A stretch of DNA of 49,078 bases from CAYUJH01 sp964394585. GTDB taxonomy: Bacteria; Bacteroidota; Bacteroidia; Cytophagales; Flammeovirgaceae. Location of the stretch: contig CAYMYI010000017.1 in assembly GCA_964394585.1 (NCBI GenBank), positions 1 to 49,078 of the forward strand, written 5' to 3'. Below the pieces are notes generated by a model. That model saw only the letters and a program-made list of their open reading frames with translations, did not search any database and was not told the origin of the DNA. A program made the translations under genes and the position numbers. Shown in pieces: positions 6,763 through 15,504 of the stretch. The number at the start of each line of letters is the position of its first letter. The stretch's first letter is position 1.

Positions 6763-8079
6763 ATGATCAACACGCGAAAAATTAAATACATCGTTGCCAT
6801 TTCGGCATTTGCTCTCATTGGGGTAGTGTTGATTCAGATTAGCTGGATTTTACACGCCATCGAACTGCGCGAAACAGAGTTTGATAACCGGGTGAGCACT
6901 GCGCTCTTCAAAACGATGGATCGGCTTTCGGAAGATCGTAAGTTTTGTGCCGATTTGAAAAGTCGAATGAATACAAATGCCATCATGGCTTTTGACTTCA
7001 ACTTAGAATCAGAAAAAGAGGCAAAAATAGAACGGATTTTAGCGCGATATTTAAAATACTATCAAATTGATCTTGATTTCAAATTTGAAATTTACCACTA
7101 CGACGAAGGTTTTACCGAAGAAGAATTGCAAGCGTTGAGTTCTTCGTTTGTGAATACTCCCTACAAATGCAGTTTGGAAAAAGTAGTAGGAAAAGCAGGC
7201 TTGGAAGTTCGGGTGCATTTCCCTAACAAACAAAAGTATGTGTATGCCAAAATGGGGGCGATGTTAATAGGCTCATTACTTTTCATTTTATTGGTTACAG
7301 GTTGCTTTTATCTCACCATTCGCACAATCATCCAACAAAAACTGATGGCAGAGCGAACTACGGATTTCATTAATAACATGACCCACGAGTTTAAAACACC
7401 ACTTGCTACCATTTCTCTAGCAGCCAACATGATTCGCCGCGATGCTAGCGTTACTTCTTCCGACAAGCTAACCCGTTACGCAGGCATTATTAAAGATGAA
7501 AACGCAAAACTAGAAGGGCAAGTAGAACGTGTGCTCGACTTGGCGCGCTTAGAACGTGGCGAGTTTACCCTGCGAAAAGAAATTGTAGATGTACACGAAA
7601 TGTTGAAAAGTGCGGCAAGTACTTTAGAACTTCAAGTGAAAGAACGCCAAGGCGAAATTACCTACAACTTAGAAGCTTCTCCGCATATGGTATATGCCGA
7701 CGGCGTGCACATCTCGAACGTAATCATGAACTTGCTGGATAATGCTAATAAATATTCTCCCGATTCTCCTAAAATTACTGTAAGTACTCGCAACGAAGAG
7801 GAAGGGCTGGTCATTGCCGTGCAAGATAACGGAATTGGGATGAGTAAAGACAAACAGAAAAATGTGTTCGATAAGTTTTACCGAGTACCCACCGGCAATT
7901 TGCACAATGTAAAAGGATTCGGGTTAGGGCTTGCCTACGTGAAGCTAATGGTTGATGCGCACAACGGCGAAGTACGCCTTCAAAGCGAACAAGGAAAGGG
8001 GAGTTTGTTTGAAGTGTATCTGCCAGCAGTAGGAAGCAACGTCATATCCGTGGCTACTTCTACCAACGAAAACGCCTGA
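6763..8079 (+). CDS. Membrane sensor histidine kinase
   Basis: The 438-residue product has a membrane helix at about 10-32, a periplasmic sensor region to about 162 with two cysteines (62 and 135), and a second helix at about 165-190. The kinase core follows: HisKA with phosphoacceptor His208 in NNMTHEFKTPLA, N-box around NLLDNANKYS (323-332), G1 DNGIGM (355-360) and G2 GFGLGL (385-390). All catalytic motifs are intact. The ATG at 6763 is preferred to a TTG at 6754, which lies inside a -7-like element. No response regulator is adjacent. The next gene is another kinase, so this kinase's partner must be elsewhere. The stimulus is unknown. Confidence 0.9.
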   Translation: MINTRKIKYIVAISAFALIGVVLIQISWILHAIELRETEFDNRVSTALFKTMDRLSEDRKFCADLKSRMNTNAIMAFDFNLESEKEAKIERILARYLKYYQIDLDFKFEIYHYDEGFTEEELQALSSSFVNTPYKCSLEKVVGKAGLEVRVHFPNKQKYVYAKMGAMLIGSLLFILLVTGCFYLTIRTIIQQKLMAERTTDFINNMTHEFKTPLATISLAANMIRRDASVTSSDKLTRYAGIIKDENAKLEGQVERVLDLARLERGEFTLRKEIVDVHEMLKSAASTLELQVKERQGEITYNLEASPHMVYADGVHISNVIMNLLDNANKYSPDSPKITVSTRNEEEGLVIAVQDNGIGMSKDKQKNVFDKFYRVPTGNLHNVKGFGLGLAYVKLMVDAHNGEVRLQSEQGKGSLFEVYLPAVGSNVISVATSTNENA

Positions 8080-8170
8080 TTCCCAATTGATATTTAACAG
8101 ATTCTCGCTAGTTCTTCTAGGAAACCAAACATTCATTGTACTTTAGCCAAGTCATAACGCATAAGTTACA

Positions 8171-10072
8171 GTGAGTCGGTTTTGTTATTGGATTATAGTA
8201 CCATTAGCCGTTATAGGAGTAGGGCTAAGCAGCATTCCCAACGCTAAGGCAAGCGAATTGGACAGCCTGCGTGCATTATTGCGCACAGCTTCGGATCATC
8301 AAAAACCCACGCTGTATTGGGAAATGGGCTGGGCTTTTTACCCCACCTATCTCGATTCTATGGAGTATTATTTTCTTCAGGCCATTAATTCGCCCGAAGT
8401 TACGGCAACCGTGCGGGCAAAGTCGGTGCGCGGTTTGGGTGTTATGTATTACATGAAAAGTCAATTTGAAAAAGCGATTGAATACGAATTGAATGCCCTT
8501 TCTCTTTTTAGTGCGTTGAACTACCAGTATGGGATGGCGAAATGTTACAACGACTTAGGATTAGAGCTTTCAAGCCTAAAAAAATATAAGCCAGCAGTTG
8601 CCTACCATTGGAAATCCATGGGAATTGCGCAACAAGAGCTTGCAAAAGGTAACCTCGATGCCGATACCTTATACCTTTATCGGAAGCTACTGGGGCAGAA
8701 CTACATCAACCTTGCCGTAAATCGTAATGAAGATGCAACTGCTGCCAAAGACAGTGCCTTGTATTATGCCGATCGAGCAATTGACACATTTCAAATTTTG
8801 GGCGATTCGTTTTACATCGCCATGGCGCAGAACCGAAAAGCACAAGCTTTTTTTGAGTTGGGCGAGTTCGATAAAACCATTGCCATTAACCGCTCTTTGC
8901 TTCTAAACTTTCCGAATCTAAGCGTTTGGGAAACATTGTTTACTTACTTATACTTAGCACGGAGCTATCATGCTATTGGAAATACAGAAGCAAGCCTTCA
9001 ATATGGCGAAAGAGGATTTGCCCTTGCCGACTCCGTACAAGGTACGTGGCACGCACAAAACTTTGCCTTAATATTGGCAGAGAGCTTCGAAGCCATCGCT
9101 CAATACCAAAAGGCATATCAGTATTACAAGATGTACAAAACGTTGAGCGATACACTATTTAACCAAGAAAAAGAACAACGGATCAATACGCTGATGCTTC
9201 GGCAAAAAGAACTCGAAAACGAAAAGTTACTACAAGAAAATGCATTACAAGAAGAACACATCACTACACAAAATCTTCAGATTTCGTTGTTTGCTGTAGT
9301 AGTGGCAGGGTTAATTGCCTTTGTAGTACTAAAAGTACGCAACGAGCAAACGCTGAAACGCCTAAATGCAGAATTAAATGATGCCAATGCCACTAAAGAT
9401 ACTTTTTTCTCCATTTTAGCACACGATTTAAAATCGCCATTCAATTCTATTGTAGGTTTTGTTCATTTGCTTCGAAAGCAAGCCGAAAATCTTTCAAAAG
9501 AAGAAATTAAAGAATTTGCCGAATTGATGTTTAAATCGGTGAGTACAACCTATAAGCTGCTTGAGAATCTATTAGCTTGGGCTAGGTTACAAACGGGGAG
9601 TTTGGCACTGAATCTCTCTACTATTTCTTTAGATACCATCGTGCACAACAATTTGAAGCTATTGCAAGAAACAGCGAGCCAAAAAGGTGTTCAGCTCGCT
9701 ACGGAAAGTAATTTAGCAGTGAAGGTAACCGCCGATGAAAATATGCTCGATACTATATTGCGAAACCTGCTATCTAATGCTATTAAGTTTACCAAAAGCG
9801 GAGGTAAGGTAGTTGTATATATAACAAAATATGCATATCATGTAGAAGTTGCTGTGAAAGATACCGGAGTAGGCATTTCGAGCGATCGGCTTGCAAAACT
9901 GTTTTTGTTAACAGAAAAACAATCTACAGAAGGTACTGCATCGGAACAAGGTACTGGCTTAGGCCTTGTTCTGTGCAAAGAGTTTGTCGAAAAACAAGGG
10001 GGAACTTTAACCGTGGAAAGCCAAGAAGGTGTCGGGAGTACATTTCGGTTTACTTTGCCCTTAGTAGAATAG
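8171..10072 (+). CDS. TPR-repeat sensor histidine kinase
   Basis: The 633-residue product starts at GTG and has a signal-peptide-like N-terminus ending near AKA (residue 27). A periplasmic array of tetratricopeptide-like repeats follows at about 40-330, for example GMAKCYNDLGLELSSLKKY. A coiled coil leads to one membrane helix at about 370-388. The cytoplasmic core has His418 in FFSILAHDLKSPF, an N-box around RNLLSNAIKF (531-540), G1 DTGVGI (564-569) and G2 GTGLGL (594-599). This architecture is common in Bacteroidota; the TPR part probably senses by protein binding. No other in-frame ATG gives a complete signal peptide. It lies 91 bp after another kinase gene and has no adjacent regulator. 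Confidence 0.9.
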   Translation: MSRFCYWIIVPLAVIGVGLSSIPNAKASELDSLRALLRTASDHQKPTLYWEMGWAFYPTYLDSMEYYFLQAINSPEVTATVRAKSVRGLGVMYYMKSQFEKAIEYELNALSLFSALNYQYGMAKCYNDLGLELSSLKKYKPAVAYHWKSMGIAQQELAKGNLDADTLYLYRKLLGQNYINLAVNRNEDATAAKDSALYYADRAIDTFQILGDSFYIAMAQNRKAQAFFELGEFDKTIAINRSLLLNFPNLSVWETLFTYLYLARSYHAIGNTEASLQYGERGFALADSVQGTWHAQNFALILAESFEAIAQYQKAYQYYKMYKTLSDTLFNQEKEQRINTLMLRQKELENEKLLQENALQEEHITTQNLQISLFAVVVAGLIAFVVLKVRNEQTLKRLNAELNDANATKDTFFSILAHDLKSPFNSIVGFVHLLRKQAENLSKEEIKEFAELMFKSVSTTYKLLENLLAWARLQTGSLALNLSTISLDTIVHNNLKLLQETASQKGVQLATESNLAVKVTADENMLDTILRNLLSNAIKFTKSGGKVVVYITKYAYHVEVAVKDTGVGISSDRLAKLFLLTEKQSTEGTASEQGTGLGLVLCKEFVEKQGGTLTVESQEGVGSTFRFTLPLVE

Positions 10073-10093
10073 GACTATTGAAGGATATAATTA

Positions 10094-11056
10094 TCACGAT
10101 ACCAAAATAGAATAGGTGTAATAAATGTAGATGCTAAGCAAAATACCTCCTTGTATACGCCCTACTTTTCGGTTTACAACCATCATAGGAAGCAGCACTA
10201 GCGTGATGCCCAACATCCATAGCATATCGTACTCTTTAATGGCATTGCTCACCTGAATATCTTGGATGATACTGGTGATGCCCAAGATGGAAAGTACATT
10301 GAATATGTTAGAACCCATCAGGTTACCAATGGCTAAATCGGTATTTTTCTTAATAGCGGCAACAATCGAGGTTACCAATTCGGGCAAACTCGTACCAATG
10401 GCAAGTACCAAAATTCCAATAATCCGTTCGCTCACCCCCATTTCTTGGAAAAGCTTTTTTGCGCCGCCTACAAACCACTCAGAGCCAAAATATAAACCCA
10501 AGCAGCCTAGGGCAACCCATCCGAAATCGACAATCCAATGAGTCCAATTAGTAGCTTCCTTCTCGATGACTTCATCTTCGGCAAGCTCTGCAAACTTTTG
10601 CTTGTTATCGCGCCGCGACCGATTGATAAGAAAGAAAACATAAGCCCCTAAGATAATTACGAAGAGAATTCCTTCGGTTCGTTTTAGATATCCTTCAGCC
10701 ACTAGAATGAACAGTAGCATGGAGCTGCCCATTGCCATAGGCCAATCGATTTTAATGCTATTGGCGTTTACTTGAATCGGCGAAAAGATAGAGGTAACGC
10801 CTAGTACAAGTGCCAAGTTGCAAATGTTAGAGCCAATTACATTACCCATTGCCATATCGGGGCTACCTGATAGTGCGGACTGAATGCTAATGAACAATTC
10901 GGGTGCCGATGTCCCAAATGCGACGATGGTTAACCCAACCACAAGTGGGGAAATTCTCAGGCGAAGTGCCACGCGGGAAGCACCCCTTACTAAAAAATCT
11001 CCTCCTGCAATCAGCACAACGAGTCCTAAAATTAGAAATACAAAATCTAGCCACAT
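10094..11056 (-). CDS. Calcium/sodium antiporter, CaCA family (YrbG-like)
   Basis: The 320-residue product has about ten membrane helices and the two inverted alpha-repeats of CaCA exchangers. The first repeat holds GTSAPELFISIQSAL and GNVIGSNICNLALVLG. The second holds GTSLPELVTSIVAAI and GNLMGSNIFNVLSILG. The acidic residues in the two PEL motifs coordinate Ca2+ or Na+. A cytoplasmic charged loop near residues 145-165 separates the halves. The family extrudes Ca2+ using a cation gradient, though the E. coli homologue's physiological role is not firmly known. It is convergent with the TPR kinase gene (21 bp apart). Confidence 0.92.
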   Translation of the reverse strand: MWLDFVFLILGLVVLIAGGDFLVRGASRVALRLRISPLVVGLTIVAFGTSAPELFISIQSALSGSPDMAMGNVIGSNICNLALVLGVTSIFSPIQVNANSIKIDWPMAMGSSMLLFILVAEGYLKRTEGILFVIILGAYVFFLINRSRRDNKQKFAELAEDEVIEKEATNWTHWIVDFGWVALGCLGLYFGSEWFVGGAKKLFQEMGVSERIIGILVLAIGTSLPELVTSIVAAIKKNTDLAIGNLMGSNIFNVLSILGITSIIQDIQVSNAIKEYDMLWMLGITLVLLPMMVVNRKVGRIQGGILLSIYIYYTYSILVS

Positions 11057-11199
11057 ACTTTATTTAATATGTTAGGTTGGTTGGGTATTTATTTCGCTGG
11101 TTTTTCCCTAAGCGTTCGGTGTATAAACGTAAACCACGTTGCTTTATTTAAGCCGCAGGTGGAATAAATATCAATATACAATAAATTCTAAAGGGGGCT

Positions 11200-11838
11200 T
11201 TACAATTTCTTCCCGAAAGAGAGGTCTCCTGCATCGCCCAATCCGGGTACAATATACGCCTTTTGATTTAGTTTTTCGTCAATAGTACCTACCCATAACG
11301 AGAAGTCAGAGAGATGTTCTTTCAGGTAAGCAATACCTGGCTTGCTAGCAATGGCTACTACTATGTGTAATTGTTTGGGCATGCCATTTTGGTGCAGTAA
11401 ACGCACCGTTTCAACTAAAGATTTACCCGTAGCAAGCATTGGATCGGCTATAATAAGTACTTTGCCGTTTAAATCGGGAGCAGCAACATAGTTTGCTTCA
11501 ATAGCTAGTTCTTCTCCGCCTTCTTTTCGATAAGCACCTACGAAAGCGCTGTCAGCATCTTCAAATAAACGCAAAATACCTTGATAAAACGGCAGACCGG
11601 CGCGTAAAACAGTGGCAAGCACAATATCTTCATCTAGCAAAAAGCCTTTTGCAGTACCAATGGGAGTTGCAACCTCAGCCGAGCGATACGTGAGCGTTTT
11701 AGAGAGTTCATATGCCAATATCTCTCCGAGTTTTTCTAAGTTATTGCGGAAGTGGGCACGGTCTTTTTGCCGTTGCACATCGCGCAATTGGCTGATGTAT
11801 TGGTTCGCAATGGAAGAATGTTCTGATAATACAAACAT
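11200..11838 (-). CDS. upp: Uracil phosphoribosyltransferase
   Basis: The 212-residue product makes UMP from uracil and PRPP in pyrimidine salvage. It has the type I phosphoribosyltransferase fold with the PRPP loop IIADPMLATGKSLVETV near residue 130, the preceding VLRAGLPFYQGI, and the C-terminal uracil-binding YIVPGLGDAGDLSFG. Length and motifs are complete. Bacteroidota forms differ somewhat from E. coli Upp but keep these motifs. It is probably monocistronic, with 143 bp to the antiporter gene downstream and over 200 bp upstream. Confidence 0.95.
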   Translation of the reverse strand: MFVLSEHSSIANQYISQLRDVQRQKDRAHFRNNLEKLGEILAYELSKTLTYRSAEVATPIGTAKGFLLDEDIVLATVLRAGLPFYQGILRLFEDADSAFVGAYRKEGGEELAIEANYVAAPDLNGKVLIIADPMLATGKSLVETVRLLHQNGMPKQLHIVVAIASKPGIAYLKEHLSDFSLWVGTIDEKLNQKAYIVPGLGDAGDLSFGKKL

Positions 11839-12066
11839 AGGGTAAGAGAGTGTTTAGGATACCCAATCATAGCAATAGAAAATATTCTGCAGAATACCTA
11901 CTACTTGGGTATGTGGATTTACATAATTATTAGGATAGCGTTGTCGGTTGGGTTTAGGGAAAAAATTGAGCAAAAGCTATTACTTGATTGTAAGGCTGTA
12001 AAAGTAGTGTACCCTTTTCTATTGCCAAAGGGGAGCATACAAATGCCGCATTTCTATTTAAAAGCA

Positions 12067-13071
12067 TTAACCTTCTTGGGAACTATCGGGGTGTGGGCGG
12101 CTTTCAATTTTCTTTTGAGTACGCTGTTGTTCGCGTAGGCGCTGCTGTTCTTCTATTTCTTTTTGGGTGTATCCTTTTTCGAGGAGTGCTTCTAGGTTTG
12201 GCTGCCCGGCATCCACCCAGCAGGTGTACCAAAAATCGCCTACCATTTTGATGGAAGCACGCATGCGCCTTTCTACTTGCCCGTTGAGCATCGTATGGTA
12301 GGCAGTAGAAAAATCATCGGAGTATACCTTAATGGTTTTCCCTGCGCGTGTTTCGAAGCTAAACTTTTTGTCGTCGCCCATTTGCAGAGTAAGTTCTCGT
12401 TCAAACCGAAGAACACTATCGAGCGCTAAGTGTGCTTGAGTAACTGCTTGCCAGGCGGCTTGCAAAGGGCTATCGATGTAGGTAGCACTACCTGTGAATA
12501 AATCGTAGCTATCCGAAAACTTTTCCGGAAGGCGTGTTTCCCAAAAACCATGGATTCCATACTGCCCGCTAAGTTGCCCATTATAATTCTCGGTGGTATG
12601 CAGGGGTACATTAGCATCGGCTATGTAATGCCCAAGTTCTGCGGAAAGCTTCAAAATCTTGCGAGCATCTTTTTGAAGAAACGCATCGGTTAGCCGATAT
12701 TTTACTACCTGGATATGCCAAGGGACAATCCCATATGCTTTTAAAGTGTCTTCTGTATATTTTTCTACGGCATCTTGCCAACGGCGCGGCATTTTATAAA
12801 TAGCGCTATCACCGTATACATCAATATCGATAAAGTGCCGAGGAGCTTCCCCTTGTACCACATAGCGTCGGGCATCGGGGTCTACGGCATGTTCCGTAAT
12901 GAACTGAATATGCCGCTTATAAAACCCAAACATTTCTGGGGGGAGGGTATAGACTGCTAGTCGGTTTATCTTTCGGTGGGCATAAAACCCCCAACTTGGT
13001 TGCACACGCTCTACCTCCCAAATAGGTAGGCTGAGTACGATTGTTAAACAAATGATAAATTGTTGATACAT
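12067..13071 (-). CDS. S1/P1-like zinc-dependent phospholipase C/nuclease family protein
   Basis: The 334-residue product has a short hydrophobic leader, then WGFYAHRKINRLAVYTLP, whose Trp27 and His32 correspond to the N-terminal zinc ligands of the S1/P1 nuclease and phospholipase C fold. Further ligands are visible in HFIDIDVY and in ELGHYIADANVPLHTTEN, with His and Asp spaced as in the trinuclear zinc site, followed by GIHGFWE. The C-terminal 35 residues are charged and low in complexity (EEQQRLREQQRTQKK). Bacteroidota members are usually annotated as zinc-dependent phospholipase C. Whether it cleaves lipid or nucleic acid cannot be decided. It is probably periplasmic or secreted and monocistronic. 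Confidence 0.82.
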   Translation of the reverse strand: MYQQFIICLTIVLSLPIWEVERVQPSWGFYAHRKINRLAVYTLPPEMFGFYKRHIQFITEHAVDPDARRYVVQGEAPRHFIDIDVYGDSAIYKMPRRWQDAVEKYTEDTLKAYGIVPWHIQVVKYRLTDAFLQKDARKILKLSAELGHYIADANVPLHTTENYNGQLSGQYGIHGFWETRLPEKFSDSYDLFTGSATYIDSPLQAAWQAVTQAHLALDSVLRFERELTLQMGDDKKFSFETRAGKTIKVYSDDFSTAYHTMLNGQVERRMRASIKMVGDFWYTCWVDAGQPNLEALLEKGYTQKEIEEQQRLREQQRTQKKIESRPHPDSSQEG

Positions 13072-13271
13072 ACCTATATCCTGTTACACAAAAAACTTAC
13101 ATGCACGTATGTGTATAGTATAGTTGTTTGTACATTCAAAATATTAATTAAGTATTTGATTATCAAGGAGCTAAATGTTTTACGTTGCAGAGATAAATCA
13201 GTTTTTATGAAAGTTAGAGAGTTTTTCTTACAAATGTGTTTAATGAATTAAGGATTTTAGTTAAACAAAAT

Positions 13272-13303
13272 TTTGGAAGTTTGTTTAACCTTTTATAAAT
13301 TTG
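13272..13303 (+). promoter_or_regulatory. Promoter of the ECF sigma factor gene
   Basis: TTTG (13272-13275) and TAAATTTG (13296-13303) are spaced by 20 bp, a full match to the Bacteroidota housekeeping promoter. Predicted start near 13308 leaves a leader of about 32 nt to the ATG at 13340. It argues that this ECF gene is at least partly transcribed by the primary sigma factor. Confidence 0.65.
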
Positions 13304-13339
13304 AATTAAACAAAAGGAAAAACTCAAACAGATATAATT

Positions 13340-13849
13340 ATGACAGCTCTTGAATTTAGTTACTCTCTCAATCAAATGACAACAGCTCTTCGCCCTTTTG
13401 CACTAAAACTAACAAAAGATGCTGAAGAGGCTAACGACCTGTTGCAAGAAACCATGTTGAAGGCTTACACAAACCGCGATAAGTTTGCTGATGGTACCAA
13501 CCTAAAAGCTTGGTTGTATACCATTATGAAAAATACATTTATTACAAACTATCAGCGTATGGTACGCCGTAATACGTTTATCGATACGACCGATAACTTG
13601 CACTATATCAATTCAACGGAAAACATTACCCAAAATTTGGCGTATTCTTCGTTTGCAATGAAAGATATGCAAGAGGCAATCGATGCACTTGACGATGCCT
13701 ACAAAACTCCATTCATAATGCATTTCCGTGGATTTAAATATCATGAAATCGCGGATCGTTTAAACATTCCTATCGGTACTGTGAAAAACCGAATCCACAT
13801 TGCAAGAAAAGAACTTAAGAAAAAATTGAAGACATACGGTAAAAATTAA
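13340..13849 (+). CDS. ECF-type RNA polymerase sigma factor
   Basis: The 169-residue product has sigma region 2 at about 10-75 (LRPFALKLTKDAEEANDLLQ, then NLKAWLYTIMKNTFIN-like) and region 4 at about 108-165. The latter has a helix-turn-helix in YHEIADRLNIPIGTVKNRIH. Regions 1 and 3 are absent, as in all ECF factors. No anti-sigma gene is adjacent: it is followed by a strong terminator and then by crtI. In several Bacteroidota similar sigma genes sit next to carotenoid genes, so a role in light or oxidative-stress control of pigment is possible, but this is inferred from position only. Confidence 0.92.
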   Translation: MTALEFSYSLNQMTTALRPFALKLTKDAEEANDLLQETMLKAYTNRDKFADGTNLKAWLYTIMKNTFITNYQRMVRRNTFIDTTDNLHYINSTENITQNLAYSSFAMKDMQEAIDALDDAYKTPFIMHFRGFKYHEIADRLNIPIGTVKNRIHIARKELKKKLKTYGKN

Positions 13850-13885
13850 GCGAAACGTTAAGTAACTAAATTGCTCAGTACAAAG

Positions 13886-13918
13886 CATAGCCTTGTTTCA
13901 AAGGCTATGTTTTTTTTT
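13886..13918 (+). terminator. Strong intrinsic terminator after the ECF sigma gene
   Basis: CATAGCCTT (13886-13894) pairs perfectly with AAGGCTATG (13901-13909), followed by nine T. It separates the sigma gene from crtI, so crtI needs its own promoter. Confidence 0.9.
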
Positions 13919-14004
13919 GCCAACAAACCGCTTTGCATAGGGTTATCCAATCATACTGTCATATGTATTATTAATTTTTTCAACTTGGTTATTATTTATT
14001 CTGC

Positions 14005-15480
14005 ATGAAAAAGCGAAACATTGTTGTAATTGGGGCAGGGTTTGCCGGACTTTCCGCAGCCACTACACTGGCAAATATGGGTTTTCGGGTTACCTTACTA
14101 GAAAAACACGATATGCCCGGAGGGAGAGCTCGTATTTTTAAAGAAAAAGGCTTCACGTTCGATATGGGCCCTAGCTGGTACTGGATGCCCGATGTCTTCG
14201 AAAATTATTTTGAAAAGTTTGGTAGAAATGTTTCAGACTATTACAACCTAATCCGTCTCGATCCTTCCTACACCGTTGTTTTTGAAAAGAATGAATCGGT
14301 AGAACTACCCGCCGACTTCCACGCTCTGTGCGATCTGTTCGACTCGCTAGAAGCTGGTAGCGGCGATAAGCTCAAAACGTTTCTCAATCAGGCAGCCTAT
14401 AAATACGAAGTTGGCATGCGCGATCTAGTGTATAAGCCAAGCCGGGCGCTCACAGAGTTTGCCTCCCCAAAACTGTTGATAGATATGTTGCGTATGGATA
14501 TTTTCAACACAATGGCAAGCCATGCACGTAAATTTTTCTCGCATGAGAAACTCTTGAAAATAATTGAATTTCCTATCCTTTTTTTAGGGGCAACTCCTGA
14601 AAATACACCAGCTCTGTACAGCCTTATGAATTATGCGGATATCAAACTAGGAACGTGGTACCCCAACGGAGGAATGCATAAGATCGTAGAAGGCATGGTG
14701 CGCCTCGCCGAAGAAAAGGGAGTGGAAATCCGCTACAACGAAAATGTGCTCGGGTTTGAGTGGGAAGGCAATCATATTCAAGCAGTACGTACGGAAACTA
14801 CGCACTACCATGCCGATGTAGTAGTGGCGGGTGCCGATTACCACCACGTGGAAATGGAGCTGCTCCCCCCTCCAATGCGAAGTCATTCTAAACGATATTG
14901 GGATAGCCGTGTAATGGCTCCATCTTCTTTATTATTTTATATAGGAATTGATAAGAAAATAGAAGGCTTGCACCACCATACTTTGTTTTTCGACGAAGAC
15001 TTTAAGCAACACGCTCATGAAATTTACACCGATCCGAAGTGGCCTTCCAAGCCCTTATTCTATGTGTGTGCGCCGTCTGTAACAGATAGCTCAGTAGCAC
15101 CTCAGGGGCATGAAAACCTGTTTTTCTTAATTCCTCTCGCTCCGGACCTAGAAGATACCGAAACCATGCGCGAAAAATATTTCGATATGATTATGGAACG
15201 GTTTGAGCGGTTTACCGGCACATCGGTTCGGGAACACATCGTCTATAAACGCAGCTATGCGCACCGCGATTTTAAGCAAGATTATAACGCTTACCGCGGG
15301 AATGCTTACGGTTTGGCAAATACGTTAAAGCAAACCGCTATCCTTAAACCGAGTCTTAAGAGTAAAAAAGTGAAAAATCTGTATTTTACCGGGCAACTTA
15401 CTACACCGGGGCCGGGTGTACCTCCTTCCCTTATTTCAGGGCAAGTGGTTGCCAACGAGGTGTGGAAAGAGTGGAAATAA
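14005..15480 (+). CDS. crtI: Phytoene desaturase, CrtI family
   Basis: The 491-residue product has an N-terminal FAD-binding motif VVIGAGFAGLSAATTLA, then EKHDMPGGRARIF and FDMGPSWYWMPDVFE, typical of bacterial CrtI. The C-terminal FAD and membrane-association segment YFTGQLTTPGPGVPPSLISG is intact. CrtI introduces double bonds into phytoene to make neurosporene or lycopene. A related carotenoid desaturase (CrtD-type) or isomerase cannot be excluded. Phytoene synthase (crtB), often next door, is absent: the next gene is an unrelated secreted protein. The ispF gene for isoprenoid precursors lies 12 kb away. Confidence 0.88.
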   Translation: MKKRNIVVIGAGFAGLSAATTLANMGFRVTLLEKHDMPGGRARIFKEKGFTFDMGPSWYWMPDVFENYFEKFGRNVSDYYNLIRLDPSYTVVFEKNESVELPADFHALCDLFDSLEAGSGDKLKTFLNQAAYKYEVGMRDLVYKPSRALTEFASPKLLIDMLRMDIFNTMASHARKFFSHEKLLKIIEFPILFLGATPENTPALYSLMNYADIKLGTWYPNGGMHKIVEGMVRLAEEKGVEIRYNENVLGFEWEGNHIQAVRTETTHYHADVVVAGADYHHVEMELLPPPMRSHSKRYWDSRVMAPSSLLFYIGIDKKIEGLHHHTLFFDEDFKQHAHEIYTDPKWPSKPLFYVCAPSVTDSSVAPQGHENLFFLIPLAPDLEDTETMREKYFDMIMERFERFTGTSVREHIVYKRSYAHRDFKQDYNAYRGNAYGLANTLKQTAILKPSLKSKKVKNLYFTGQLTTPGPGVPPSLISGQVVANEVWKEWK

Positions 15481-15504
15481 TTATTATAGCTAAGGAATTT
15501 TGCC

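Noticed and set aside
11905..12138. 77-codon plus-strand frame between upp and the phospholipase-like gene
   Set aside because: It overlaps the 3' end of the opposite gene by about 70 bases and its translation has no domain or signal-peptide logic; probably chance.
13060..13251. 63-codon plus-strand frame upstream of the ECF sigma promoter
   Set aside because: AT-rich low-information sequence without ribosome-binding context or similarity I recognise.
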